This document shows positions 42,273 to 50,511 of a stretch of 64,000 nt of DNA, in pieces. Numbering within the stretch: position 1 is the first letter of the stretch; each line of letters starts with the position of its first letter. The position numbers and the translations under genes were made by a program. The notes beneath the pieces were generated by a model. That model had not been told where the DNA came from and did no database searches. It saw only the letters and a program-made list of their open reading frames with translations. Source of the DNA: Planctomycetota bacterium (GTDB lineage: Bacteria; Planctomycetota; Planctomycetia; Gemmatales; Gemmataceae); NCBI GenBank assembly GCA_021413735.1, contig JAIOPV010000195.1, forward strand, positions 1 through 64,000. Direction: 5' to 3'.

Positions 42273-43241
42273 CTACGTTCGCTTCTCGGCGATGCGGTGA
42301 GCGTCCACGATTCCCTCGTTGGTGCCGTTCGCGAAGTAACGGCCGTCCACGGTCGTCGCAAACACTGACGTCGCAACCTGCGGCACCTGCCATTCGCCGG
42401 TCACCTTGCCGGTCGCCATGTCCCAGTTCATGATCTTCGGGCCGTCGCTGACGCTCACCAACGTCTTGCCATCTGGCGTGATCCACACGAGGCGAACCGC
42501 ACTGGTATGGCCCTTCAACTCCATCTTCACCTTCGGCTTGATGCTTGTGAGATCCCAGATCCGAACCACCTTGTCCATGCCGCCCGTGGCGACCATCGTG
42601 CCGTTCGGGGCATAGACCACCGAGAAGACTTCGCTCTCGTGCGGGAGAGTTGCCTTCTCGGTGGAGCGGATTCGGCTCAGGGTCCAGAGCTTCACCGTCT
42701 TGTCGATTGAAGCCGTTGCGACCTCCGTGCTATTCGGAGCGAACGCAATCGACTTGATCGTTCCCGTGTGGCCTTTCAGCATGGTTCGAGGTGTGCCAGT
42801 GCCGCCCGGAATCGGCTCCCAGATTCGCAGAGTCTGATCTTCGCCACCGCCAGCCACCGTCTTGTTGTCCGGCGAGAACGCAACCGCCGTGATCGCTCCC
42901 TTCGCGCCTCGCAAGGTCGCAACGTCCTGCGGCGTCTTGTCGGACACGTCGAACACCCACACGAGACCGTTCAGCGACCCTGAGCCTGCGACAAGCTGAC
43001 GGTTGTTGGGCGAGAACGCGAACGAGATGAAATTGTCGCCGTCTTTGCGAAGAATGCCGCGTTCGCCGGGCTTTCGACTGCCGACGTCCCAGATGCGACC
43101 CGTGCCGTCCTGACTGCCAGACGCCAACATGCAGCGATCGGGACTGAACGCCAACGCCGTCGTGCGGCCCGTCTGTCCCTTCATGTTGGCGATGAGCGTA
43201 CCGGGGTTCACGGGCCAGGCAGATTTCTTTTGTGCGTCCAT
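42273..43241 (-). CDS. WD40-repeat protein
   Basis: 322 aa with about seven WD40 blades: repeating GHxxxVxxxAFSPD-like and IWDV/LWTL ends (TGRIWDVGSRKP, LRIWEPIPG, VKLWTLSRI, VRIWDLTSI). No signal peptide, enzyme or membrane segment. The propeller would serve as a scaffold for partner proteins. It is the first gene of a minus-strand run WD40-BtuF-like-NHL-dehydrogenase with gaps of 4 to 23 bases, so the set is probably one operon. Confidence 0.88.
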   Translation of the reverse strand: MDAQKKSAWPVNPGTLIANMKGQTGRTTALAFSPDRCMLASGSQDGTGRIWDVGSRKPGERGILRKDGDNFISFAFSPNNRQLVAGSGSLNGLVWVFDVSDKTPQDVATLRGAKGAITAVAFSPDNKTVAGGGEDQTLRIWEPIPGGTGTPRTMLKGHTGTIKSIAFAPNSTEVATASIDKTVKLWTLSRIRSTEKATLPHESEVFSVVYAPNGTMVATGGMDKVVRIWDLTSIKPKVKMELKGHTSAVRLVWITPDGKTLVSVSDGPKIMNWDMATGKVTGEWQVPQVATSVFATTVDGRYFANGTNEGIVDAHRIAEKRT

Positions 43242-43344
43242 CGGTCAAATACCTTGCAGCGAATCGGTCACTTCAGCAGTGAGGTTATTGTGCGAATTGA
43301 GTGCAGAATGGCACATCCGCTGTGAAGCGGCGGCCTCCCAATTT

Positions 43345-43406
43345 GTCGGAGCCCGAGCGCCAAGCGAGGGGCACGCTGGGGCCTCGCTTGGCGCTCGGGC
43401 TCCGAC
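43345..43406. terminator. 25-bp perfect hairpin between operons
   Basis: GTCGGAGCCCGAGCGCCAAG then CGAGG (43345-43369) pairs perfectly with 43382-43406 over a 12-base loop. It lies 18 bases beyond the DUF1501 stop region and upstream of the WD40 operon. Probably a terminator for the DUF1501 transcript that doubles as a dispersed repeat. Confidence 0.6.
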
Positions 43407-43424
43407 GAACCACCCCGCCTGACA

Positions 43425-44846
43425 TCATACCAGAATTTCCTTCACGACGTGCCCGTGCACATCGGTCAGGCGGTAATCGCGACCCTGGAACCGCACGGTG
43501 AGGCGTTCGTGGTCGATGCCGAGCAGATGCAGCATCGTCGCGTGAAGATCGTGAACCGGGAACACGTTCTCGGCAGCGTTGTAACCGAACTCATCGGTCG
43601 CACCGTAGCTGACGCCGCCCTTGATTCCGCCGCCAGCCAGCACGACCGAGAAGCCCTTCATGTGGTGATCGCGACCACTGCCGCCTTGCGACATCGGCGT
43701 GCGACCGAACTCGCCCGTCAGCACAATCAGCGTGTCGTCGAACATGCCGAGCCGCTTCAGATCCTTGATGAGTGCCGCGAGCGGTTGGTCGATCTCCGTG
43801 ATCTTCCCCTTGATGCCTTCCTTCACACCGCCGTGATGGTCCCAGTCGCGGTTATAGAGTTGGATGAAACGCACGCCCTTCTGGGCGAGTTTGCGAGCGA
43901 GCAGGCAATTGGCCGCGAACGAGCCGTCGGTGCCCTTCGTGCCGTACATATCGAGCACTTTGGCGGGTTCGTTCTTGAAGTCCATCAGCGCCGGCACGCT
44001 GGTCTGCATCTTGAACGCCATCTCGTACTGAGCGATTCGCGTGGCGACTTCCGGATCGTCAACGACGCCGTTGTGAATCTGGTTCAACTGCGAAACCGCG
44101 TCGATCACGTCCTTCTGCTGATCCTGGCCGACGCCCTTCGGGTTGGCGAGATACAGCACGGGGTCGCCCTGCCCTCGCAGGTGAACGCCCTGGAAGCGAC
44201 CCGGCAGGAACCCTGGTCCCCATTGCCGCGACGCGATGGGTTGCATCTGCCCGCCACGGCTCGACGTCAGCACGACGAAGCCGGGCAGGTCATCAGTTTC
44301 AGCGCCGAGTCCGTAGGTGAGCCACGAACCCATGCTCGGCCGGCCCGACACGGAGCTGCCCGTGTTCATGAACGTGTGAGCGGGATCGTGGTTGATCGCT
44401 TCGGTTTTGATGGAACGCACGATGCAGAGGTCGTCGGCGACTTCCGGGAGATGCGTGAACAGCTCGTTCATCTCCTGACCGCTCTTGCCGTGCTTCTTGA
44501 AGCCCCACTGCGGCCCGAAGCAGATGAGCTTCGCAGAGCCCTGGAGTTGTGCGATCGGCTGGCCCTTGGTGATGCTCGCGGGCATCTCCTTGCCGTGCTG
44601 CTTGAGCAGTTCGGGCTTGTTGTCGAACATTTCGAGATGGCTTGCGCCGCCGGCCATCACGATGAAGATGACGCGCTTGGCCTTGGGCGGAACGTGCGGC
44701 TTCATGACGACGCCGCGCCACTTGTCTTCGGCCGCGGCGGCCTTGGCGTTGCCGAACAGTGATCCGAGCGCGACGGCTCCGACCCCCCGGCAGGATTGCG
44801 TGAGGAACGTCCGGCGTTTGTGTAGTTTGATGGTTTCGAGGTTCAT
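43425..44846 (-). CDS. DUF1501 protein (Tat-exported sulfatase-like)
   Basis: 473 aa. The N-terminus KRRTFLTQSCRGVGAVALGS is a twin-arginine signal. The fold is alkaline-phosphatase-like, with VIFIVMAGGASHLEMFDNKP, DDTLIVLTGEFGRTPMSQGG and GRDHHMKGFSVVLAGGG at the expected places. DUF1501 proteins are nearly always encoded beside a PSD1-type DUF1553/DUF1549 cytochrome c protein, as here. Their reaction is not known, but the fold suggests hydrolysis of a sulfate or phosphate ester in the periplasm. Confidence 0.9.
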   Translation of the reverse strand: MNLETIKLHKRRTFLTQSCRGVGAVALGSLFGNAKAAAAEDKWRGVVMKPHVPPKAKRVIFIVMAGGASHLEMFDNKPELLKQHGKEMPASITKGQPIAQLQGSAKLICFGPQWGFKKHGKSGQEMNELFTHLPEVADDLCIVRSIKTEAINHDPAHTFMNTGSSVSGRPSMGSWLTYGLGAETDDLPGFVVLTSSRGGQMQPIASRQWGPGFLPGRFQGVHLRGQGDPVLYLANPKGVGQDQQKDVIDAVSQLNQIHNGVVDDPEVATRIAQYEMAFKMQTSVPALMDFKNEPAKVLDMYGTKGTDGSFAANCLLARKLAQKGVRFIQLYNRDWDHHGGVKEGIKGKITEIDQPLAALIKDLKRLGMFDDTLIVLTGEFGRTPMSQGGSGRDHHMKGFSVVLAGGGIKGGVSYGATDEFGYNAAENVFPVHDLHATMLHLLGIDHERLTVRFQGRDYRLTDVHGHVVKEILV

Positions 44847-44870
44847 GGTGGGAGATTTCCTGTTTAACGT

Positions 44871-44887
44871 CCGCCCCGACGGGGCGG
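44871..44887. repeat. CCGCCCC-GAC-GGGGCGG palindrome
   Basis: A perfect 7-bp arm palindrome sits between the DUF1501 start and the stop of the small membrane protein. It may modulate translation, or it may be one of the dispersed GC palindromes. Confidence 0.45.
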
Positions 44888-44890
44888 CGG

Positions 44891-45292
44891 TTAGTTTTTC
44901 AAGCCTTCCCGGAGCTTCATCATGGGCAACTCGATCGCAACGGCAGTCGTTGTGCCGATCGCACCGAGCAGGAGAGCGACGCCGACGATCCATGCCTTCT
45001 GAGAAAACCGACCCGACTCGCCAAGCCACCAAATCGTGACGAAATCCAGCACACCGAAAACAGCAAACACGGGAACCAGCGTCCACCAGTAGTCGCTGAC
45101 CCACATGGAAAGCTTGAAGGTGGTCTGAGTGAGCCAGGGCAGAGTGAGGCCGAACTCATCGCACGTCCGCTTGGCGTCGGGGACGTACGACATGTAGGCC
45201 ACCAGCAGCCCGAACACGAACCCCGCATGGAGCAGCGTCCCCAACACGGGGAGACGCAAGCCTCGCGTTTGCGGCGTTGTCGTTGCAGTCAT
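44891..45292 (-). CDS. Small three-TM membrane protein in the PSD1-DUF1501 set
   Basis: 133 aa with about three membrane segments (TLLHAGFVFGLLVAYMSYVP, WWTLVPVFAVFGVLDFVTIW, AWIVGVALLLGAIGTTTAVA). The loop EFGLTLPWLTQTTFKLSMWV resembles part of type II secretion F-type proteins, but the protein is too short to be one. It lies 13 bases from the PSD1 stop and 45 from the DUF1501 start. An inner-membrane partner for the two exported proteins is likely; nothing more can be said. Confidence 0.75.
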   Translation of the reverse strand: MTATTTPQTRGLRLPVLGTLLHAGFVFGLLVAYMSYVPDAKRTCDEFGLTLPWLTQTTFKLSMWVSDYWWTLVPVFAVFGVLDFVTIWWLGESGRFSQKAWIVGVALLLGAIGTTTAVAIELPMMKLREGLKN

Positions 45293-45304
45293 TACAATTC
45301 CCCA

Positions 45305-47845
45305 CTACTGCCGAGTGATGGTCTCGTGCAAATTCAGGATCACGCGGCAGACGTTCGTCCACGCTGCGACTTCCTCGGGCTTCGCGTCCTTGGGCACTGG
45401 GGTATCGCCGATGGCCAGCAACAACTTCACCTCGGCAGGCTTCGCAGCGAAATCGGTGCGGTGCTTCGCCAGCATCGTTGTCAGCACTGCGGCTTCCTTG
45501 TCGTTCGGCTTGCGACCCGTGGCTCGCTCGAATGCCCACGCGATGCGGGTTGCGTCGTCCTTGCCGCCTTGCTCAAGTGTGTGCTGTGCGAACACACGAG
45601 CGGCTTCCACGAACTCCGGATCGTTCAACAATACGAGCGCCTGTTGCGGGATGTTCGAACGCGGACGATCGCACGCTGCTTCCTCGCGGCTCGGAGCGTC
45701 GAACGCCACCATCGCCGGGTGCGGGAACGATCGCTGCCAGTGCGTGTACATCCCACGACGATACACCTTCTCGCCAGCATCTTTCTGCCATTCGCGCGTC
45801 GGGAAGTTCAACGCCGACCAGTAACCCGCAGGCTGATACGGCTTCACGCTCGCGCCACCAATGTCGCGATTCAACAGACCGCTCACGGCAAGCGCTGTGT
45901 CACGCACGAACTCCGCATCGAGACGGCCGCGTGTCTGGCGAGCGAACAATCGGTTCGTCAGATCGCGTTCACGGATCGCTGGCGTTTCCGCTGACGACTG
46001 CCGATATGCCGAGGATGTCACCATCAGGCGAATCATGTGGCGGACGTCCCACTTCGTCTGAAACTCGGTCGCGAGCCAATCCAGCAGTTCCGGGTGCGAC
46101 GGCACCGTGCCCTGCGTGCCCGACTCTTCCAGCGAACGGGCGATGCCGTTGCCGTAGAACAGTTTCCACAAACGATTCACGGTCACGCGGCTCGTCAGCG
46201 GGTTCTCTGCCGAGACGCTCCACTTCGCGAGGTCGAGGCGGGTGTACCGAGCCTTGGGATCAGCCTTCGCGGGCATTGGCGGGAGGAAGCCCGGCGTCTT
46301 GGGCGTCATCACCGGGCCGGTATCGTCCTGCCAGTTGCCGCGATTGAGTAGCCGCACGGTTCGCGGGTTACCGCTGATGCTCATCAACACATGCGGCACA
46401 GTCTTGTCGAAGTCAGCCCTCGCCTTGGTCGCAGCGGCGATGGCGTCGCGTTCGGATTTCAGCGCGGGTGCGTTGACCTGTGCGAACGCGGCGAGTTTCG
46501 TGACCTCGGCCGAGGTACGTTCGGCTGGCTTCTTCGCGATGATCGCCTTCACATCCGCGGGTACCACGACAACAGCCGGACCTTTCTTCGCGACAGCCGG
46601 GCTTGTCCACTTCTCGACGTCGTCGAATGCTTCGGGCTTTGCTGCGAACTCCTTGGCGGCAGCTTCGAGCTTCGCTTGAGCCGTGGCAATCGCTTCGGCA
46701 AAGACCTTCAACTTGGCTTCGTGTTCGGGGGTTGGAACTGGCGTTCCCGGGCCACGGTTCCCGATACTCGGCTCTTGAATGTCGGCGAAGAACGCGGCCA
46801 CCGAATAGAAGTCGGCTTGCGTGTATGGATCGAACTTGTGGTTGTGGCACTCGGCACACATGATCGTGCCGCCGAGCCAGACCTGCCCGTAGTTTCGCAC
46901 GCGATCGGCGGAATACTTCGCCTCGTACTCCTTGGCCTGTGCCCCACCTTCTTCGGTCGTCTGAAGCAAGCGGTTGTACGCCGATCCTACTCGCTGTTCG
47001 ATTGTCGCGTTCGGCAGCAGATCGCCCGCAAGCTGCTCGATGGTGAACTGATCGAACGGCTTGTTCGTGTTGAAGCTCTTGATGACGTAATCGCGGAACG
47101 GCGACACGTTGATGGGGTTGTCGCTGTGGTAGCCGGCGGAGTCGGCGTATCGCACGAGATCGAGCCACCACACCGCAAGCCGCTCCCCGTAGTGCGGCGA
47201 CGCAAGCAACTTCTCGACGAGCTTCTCGTAAGCATCTGGCGACTTGTCCGCGACGAACGCCCGCACTTCCTCGGTGCTCGGCGGCAAACCTGTCAGGTCG
47301 AAGTACAGTCGGCGAATGAGCGTGACGCGATCCGCCTCGGCGGCTGGCTTCACGCCTTCTTGCTGGAGTCGATACAGAATGAAGTTGTCGATGGCGTTGC
47401 GAACCGCGAACGGCGGGTTGTCGATCTTCGGCACGGCTGGCCGCTTCAGTGGCGTGAACGACCAGTGATCGGAATAGTTCGCGCCTTCGGCAATCCACCG
47501 CTTCAGAACGGCGATCTCGGCGGCAGTGATGGCCGGCTTCTTCAGCTTCGCGGGCGGCATCCGCAGCTCTTCGTCCTTTGAGCAGACCCGCTTGATGAGT
47601 TCGCTTTCGTCGGGCTTGCCCGGAACGAACGCGCCGGCTTTGATCGCATCCTCGCGAATATCGAGCCGCAGTTTTGCCTTGCGAGCCTTCTCGTCTGGCC
47701 CGTGACATTGCAGACAGTTGTTCGCCAGAATCGCTCGCACTTCACGGTTGAAGTCGACCTTCCCCTGAGGAACTGGGGCAGGGTCGGCCGCACTGGCGAG
47801 CGAAACGAAGACAACGGGACCGATAAGGACTAATGGAATTCGCAT
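45305..47845 (-). CDS. PSD1-type protein: cytochrome c, DUF1549 and DUF1553 domains
   Basis: 846 aa. Signal peptide (IPLVLIGPVVFVSLASA), haem site CLQCHG in a PSCyt1 domain at about 25-110, DUF1549 at about 145-350 (FDLTGLPPSTEEVRAFVADK, GGTIMCAECHNHKFDPYTQ with a CxxCH), a low-complexity Ala/Lys region at about 395-530, then DUF1553 at about 600-830 (TVNRLWKLFYGNGIARS, PQQALVLLNDPEFVEAARVF). This family is a planctomycete hallmark, paired with DUF1501. Role unproven, probably periplasmic redox-linked degradation of polymers. I placed the start at 47845, just before the signal peptide. Confidence 0.92.
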   Translation of the reverse strand: MRIPLVLIGPVVFVSLASAADPAPVPQGKVDFNREVRAILANNCLQCHGPDEKARKAKLRLDIREDAIKAGAFVPGKPDESELIKRVCSKDEELRMPPAKLKKPAITAAEIAVLKRWIAEGANYSDHWSFTPLKRPAVPKIDNPPFAVRNAIDNFILYRLQQEGVKPAAEADRVTLIRRLYFDLTGLPPSTEEVRAFVADKSPDAYEKLVEKLLASPHYGERLAVWWLDLVRYADSAGYHSDNPINVSPFRDYVIKSFNTNKPFDQFTIEQLAGDLLPNATIEQRVGSAYNRLLQTTEEGGAQAKEYEAKYSADRVRNYGQVWLGGTIMCAECHNHKFDPYTQADFYSVAAFFADIQEPSIGNRGPGTPVPTPEHEAKLKVFAEAIATAQAKLEAAAKEFAAKPEAFDDVEKWTSPAVAKKGPAVVVVPADVKAIIAKKPAERTSAEVTKLAAFAQVNAPALKSERDAIAAATKARADFDKTVPHVLMSISGNPRTVRLLNRGNWQDDTGPVMTPKTPGFLPPMPAKADPKARYTRLDLAKWSVSAENPLTSRVTVNRLWKLFYGNGIARSLEESGTQGTVPSHPELLDWLATEFQTKWDVRHMIRLMVTSSAYRQSSAETPAIRERDLTNRLFARQTRGRLDAEFVRDTALAVSGLLNRDIGGASVKPYQPAGYWSALNFPTREWQKDAGEKVYRRGMYTHWQRSFPHPAMVAFDAPSREEAACDRPRSNIPQQALVLLNDPEFVEAARVFAQHTLEQGGKDDATRIAWAFERATGRKPNDKEAAVLTTMLAKHRTDFAAKPAEVKLLLAIGDTPVPKDAKPEEVAAWTNVCRVILNLHETITRQ

Positions 47846-47882
47846 GGGAGAATGTGGGTTGGGGCGGGTTGGTAGGCGGGGA

Positions 47883-48056
47883 TTACTTCGGGACTCCAGT
47901 GGTTGTCCCGAGTGAGGGTTTCGGTGGTGGTGCTTTGATCTTCGGGTCTGGAGCACCCTGGAGTTTGGGTTGTTTCGAGTCGGTTCCCGAGTCCGAACAA
48001 CCCGCGAAGAACACCAACGCGAAGAACACCAACGCCAGGGTTGCTTTATGCTTCAC
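47883..48056 (-). CDS. Small lipoprotein companion of the DUF1559 protein
   Basis: 57 aa from a GTG, with GAGG five bases upstream. Signal peptide and lipobox VFFALVFFAGC give lipidation at Cys20. The mature part is short and Pro/Lys-rich (DPKIKAPPPKPSLG). A small lipoprotein commonly follows DUF1559 genes in planctomycetes. The signal peptide contains a 15-base tandem duplication (GCGAAGAACACCAAC twice on the plus strand), which encodes ALVFF twice. Function unknown. Confidence 0.65.
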   Translation of the reverse strand: MKHKATLALVFFALVFFAGCSDSGTDSKQPKLQGAPDPKIKAPPPKPSLGTTTGVPK

Positions 48057-48115
48057 AATAACCTCGTCGCTGACCAGTTCCAAGGGTGCGGGGAGAGCAT
48101 CACGAGGAATGCGGA

Positions 48116-49054
48116 TCAGTCGAAACTGACAGAAACTCCATCGCTTGTGCCGCTGAGCGCCAGCAGAATCGCGTACCCGGAGCCGCCACTGGCATACTGA
48201 GATGGGTTCGTCAACGCATGAACAGACCCATCGCAAAACGCGAAGTTCACGGCGTTTGTGTGGCCGCTGCCGAACAATGCCCCGGCAAGAGGATCGTTGA
48301 GGCCGCTTGCCAGTCCAAACTCCGTGTACAGAGAACTGCACATCCATGACCAGATGACAACCGGGTTATTTGGTGCCCCGAAATTGCCCCCAACACTCTC
48401 ACCGAACATCAAGGTGTTGCTCAACCCATCACTGATGTCCACGAGTTTCATGGGACGGTTGTAGTAGAACACGCCGTGATAACGGGGGGCGTAAGCCGCA
48501 GTGAAAGCGCCCGAGACGCCAAGGTAGTTTGTCCTTCCCCAGATTGTCGCATTTTGGCGGATGTGGTCTCCTGTCGGGTCCGTTGGGAGGATGAAGGGAG
48601 AGTAATCGACTCCAGGTACTCCGTAAGCAACGAGGTAGATCGTTCCGACAGACGGCACATAATCTGGGACGGCGGGGCACTCAAGCGACTTGATTCGCGT
48701 TTGCGCGACGGTCGAGTTACTCCCCACGTTGTACCAGATCTGGCCTGAGGGGATGTTGAGGTTCAGTTTTTGATACAGCGGTTCCTGTTCCAGATACGGC
48801 AGGAACCAGGGAATTGGTCCGACTCCGCCGTCGGTGTGCCCGGCTGGCAGGCCGCCCTTACTCGTCGCGTGCGATTGCGCCGCCAACGCCAATTGTTTGA
48901 GGTTGTTCAAGCAAACCGTTCGAGCTGCTGCTGCTCGAACCTTCTGCACGGCTGGCAACAGCAAACCAATCAGGATTGCGATAATTGCGATCACGACAAG
49001 CAATTCCACCAGCGTGAAACCATTGCGTTTTCGCCGGTTGCTCGCGTGAGTCAT
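48116..49054 (-). CDS. DUF1559 pilin-like protein
   Basis: 312 aa. Type IV prepilin-like N-terminus, GFTLVELLVVIAIIAILIGLL, with a basic leader ahead of the Gly-Phe cleavage site. The DUF1559 head follows (NLKQLALAAQSHATSKGGLP, MFGESVGG), with the H-X-G-motif tail GHTNAVNFAFCDGSVHALT near the C-terminus. Large families of these pseudopilins exist in planctomycetes, and their role is unknown, perhaps in a T2SS-like assembly. The ATG at 49054 has GGAGG 8 bases upstream; the TTG one codon earlier is less likely. Confidence 0.93.
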   Translation of the reverse strand: MTHASNRRKRNGFTLVELLVVIAIIAILIGLLLPAVQKVRAAAARTVCLNNLKQLALAAQSHATSKGGLPAGHTDGGVGPIPWFLPYLEQEPLYQKLNLNIPSGQIWYNVGSNSTVAQTRIKSLECPAVPDYVPSVGTIYLVAYGVPGVDYSPFILPTDPTGDHIRQNATIWGRTNYLGVSGAFTAAYAPRYHGVFYYNRPMKLVDISDGLSNTLMFGESVGGNFGAPNNPVVIWSWMCSSLYTEFGLASGLNDPLAGALFGSGHTNAVNFAFCDGSVHALTNPSQYASGGSGYAILLALSGTSDGVSVSFD

Positions 49055-49635
49055 CAAGTCATCCTCCGAGATGCGGGCGAACCGTGCTCACGTTGGAACG
49101 CCGAACATTCAGCTCAAGATAGCGGAAAAATGCCAGTGATTGCTGTGTTCGGAAGAAGAAAATTCAGTTCCTCGATTGTCACGCACTCAGCAGGATTGTC
49201 AATGGTTTTCGCCAATTCTCAAATTGCTCCTGAATGCACAATTCTTTCGGTCAGTGCGGCGGATGTCGGAAGTTGCGACACTTGCGCCAAGCCGGAATAT
49301 GCCGATGGCAGCACGGCACTCAGGCAGATGTTTGTCGCTGATCGTCCGACTGTCACCACCGAAACCGTCTTGTGCGTATGGTTTGTTTGAACAGCCCGCG
49401 AACGGGTCTGGCAGTCACGCAATCACTCGGCTGGAGTTCTGCCAGATCAAACTCACGCCGCACTGCATCAACATAACTTTTCGCCTTCAAATGAAGGCAA
49501 CTCGGTTTGGCTTTCTTCCGAGATAAGACACGTCATGAGCTAAAATATCATTGCCGTGCCCCCCGCTGGTCTGATTCCGGTTACAGCGCCCCTGTGCCGA
49601 CGCCCATCGACCCGCACTCTCCGCGGAGGTCTGTC
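49055..49635. other. 580-base gap with no supported gene
   Basis: It separates the divergent DUF1559 and TIGR03000 genes. The open frames on it are short and lack ribosome-binding sites and recognisable motifs. It is clearly less GC-rich than the flanking genes, as expected for promoters of both. I see no repeat longer than a few bases. Confidence 0.5.
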
Positions 49636-50277
49636 ATGGTTTCGCGTATGGTTGCGCTCGCTTGCCCCGTGCTTCTGTTCCTCACAACCCCCGCAATGGC
49701 CGCACATGGTGGCGGTGGTCACGGTGGCGGTGGTCACGGTGGTGGTGGTCACGGCGGTCACAGTGGCGGGTATCACAGTGGCGGGTATCACGGGAGTTAT
49801 CACCACGGCGGCTACCACCACACTGGTTATTACGGCGGTTACGGCAACATTGGGTATGGTGGTTACGGCTACGGTTTGGGCTACGGCAACTACGGTTATG
49901 GCCTCGGTTATGGCAACTCCGGTTACAACAACTACGGTTACAACAACTACTCGACTCCGTATTACTCCAGCGGTGGGTATTACTACCCCTCGCAGGTGCT
50001 CGGAACGCAAGTGATTCCAGCAGGTGGGTTCACGCCAGCGTCGGCAACGGTTGCGGCTCCCGCTCAGTTGACCGTTGTCGTTGCGGCTGGGGCGCAGGTG
50101 TGGTTCAACGGTCAGGAAGACACCGCGAACACGCCAGCGAGAACGTTCAGTTCGGCTGTGCTGCAACCTGGCCAACGATCAACCGTCACGGTGCGGGTGA
50201 TGCAAAACGGAAGCAGTCAGGAGATGACGCTTCCGATCGTCGCTGGCGACAGGATGAGCGTCGATCTGAGCAGGTAA
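49636..50277 (+). CDS. TIGR03000-domain protein with a Gly/His/Tyr-rich region
   Basis: 213 aa. Signal peptide (MVALACPVLLFLTTPAMA). Residues about 25-55 are HGGGGHGGGGHGGGGHGG-like, 55-110 GYGGYGYG-like low-complexity repeats. The C-terminal 75 residues (LTVVVAAGAQVWFNGQEDTA, TPARTFSS, QPGQRSTVTVRVM) match TIGR03000, a planctomycete-specific domain. The His/Gly part might bind metal or form a surface gel, but no function is known. The start at 49636 has GGAGG about 7 bases upstream. Confidence 0.85.
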   Translation: MVSRMVALACPVLLFLTTPAMAAHGGGGHGGGGHGGGGHGGHSGGYHSGGYHGSYHHGGYHHTGYYGGYGNIGYGGYGYGLGYGNYGYGLGYGNSGYNNYGYNNYSTPYYSSGGYYYPSQVLGTQVIPAGGFTPASATVAAPAQLTVVVAAGAQVWFNGQEDTANTPARTFSSAVLQPGQRSTVTVRVMQNGSSQEMTLPIVAGDRMSVDLSR

Positions 50278-50511
50278 GAAGTGGATGAGCAGGTCAACGA
50301 ATGCTCGAGTGGGTTGCGAGGAAACACCAGTCGGGTTCTTGGCGAATGCTTCAATCGGAACGCGTCGGTTTACGTTCGCGTGACTTTCCTTTCCCCTTGA
50401 TCCTCGCACAGTGGCAGATAAGCAGGGCCGTTCCCCGAGTTGGGCTTGACGTCCGTTCGGGGATCAGGCTCTACTCTCGGCGGGAAATTGCGCACCACGG
50501 GAATCCCGCAC

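Noticed and set aside
49140-49526. Small plus-strand frame upstream of the TIGR03000 gene
   Set aside because: No ribosome-binding site, no recognised motif, composition unlike neighbours; lies in a promoter region.
49710-49780. Tandem GGTGGTCACGGTGGC units resembling a repeat array
   Set aside because: They are codons of a Gly/His-rich segment of a real protein, not a CRISPR or satellite.
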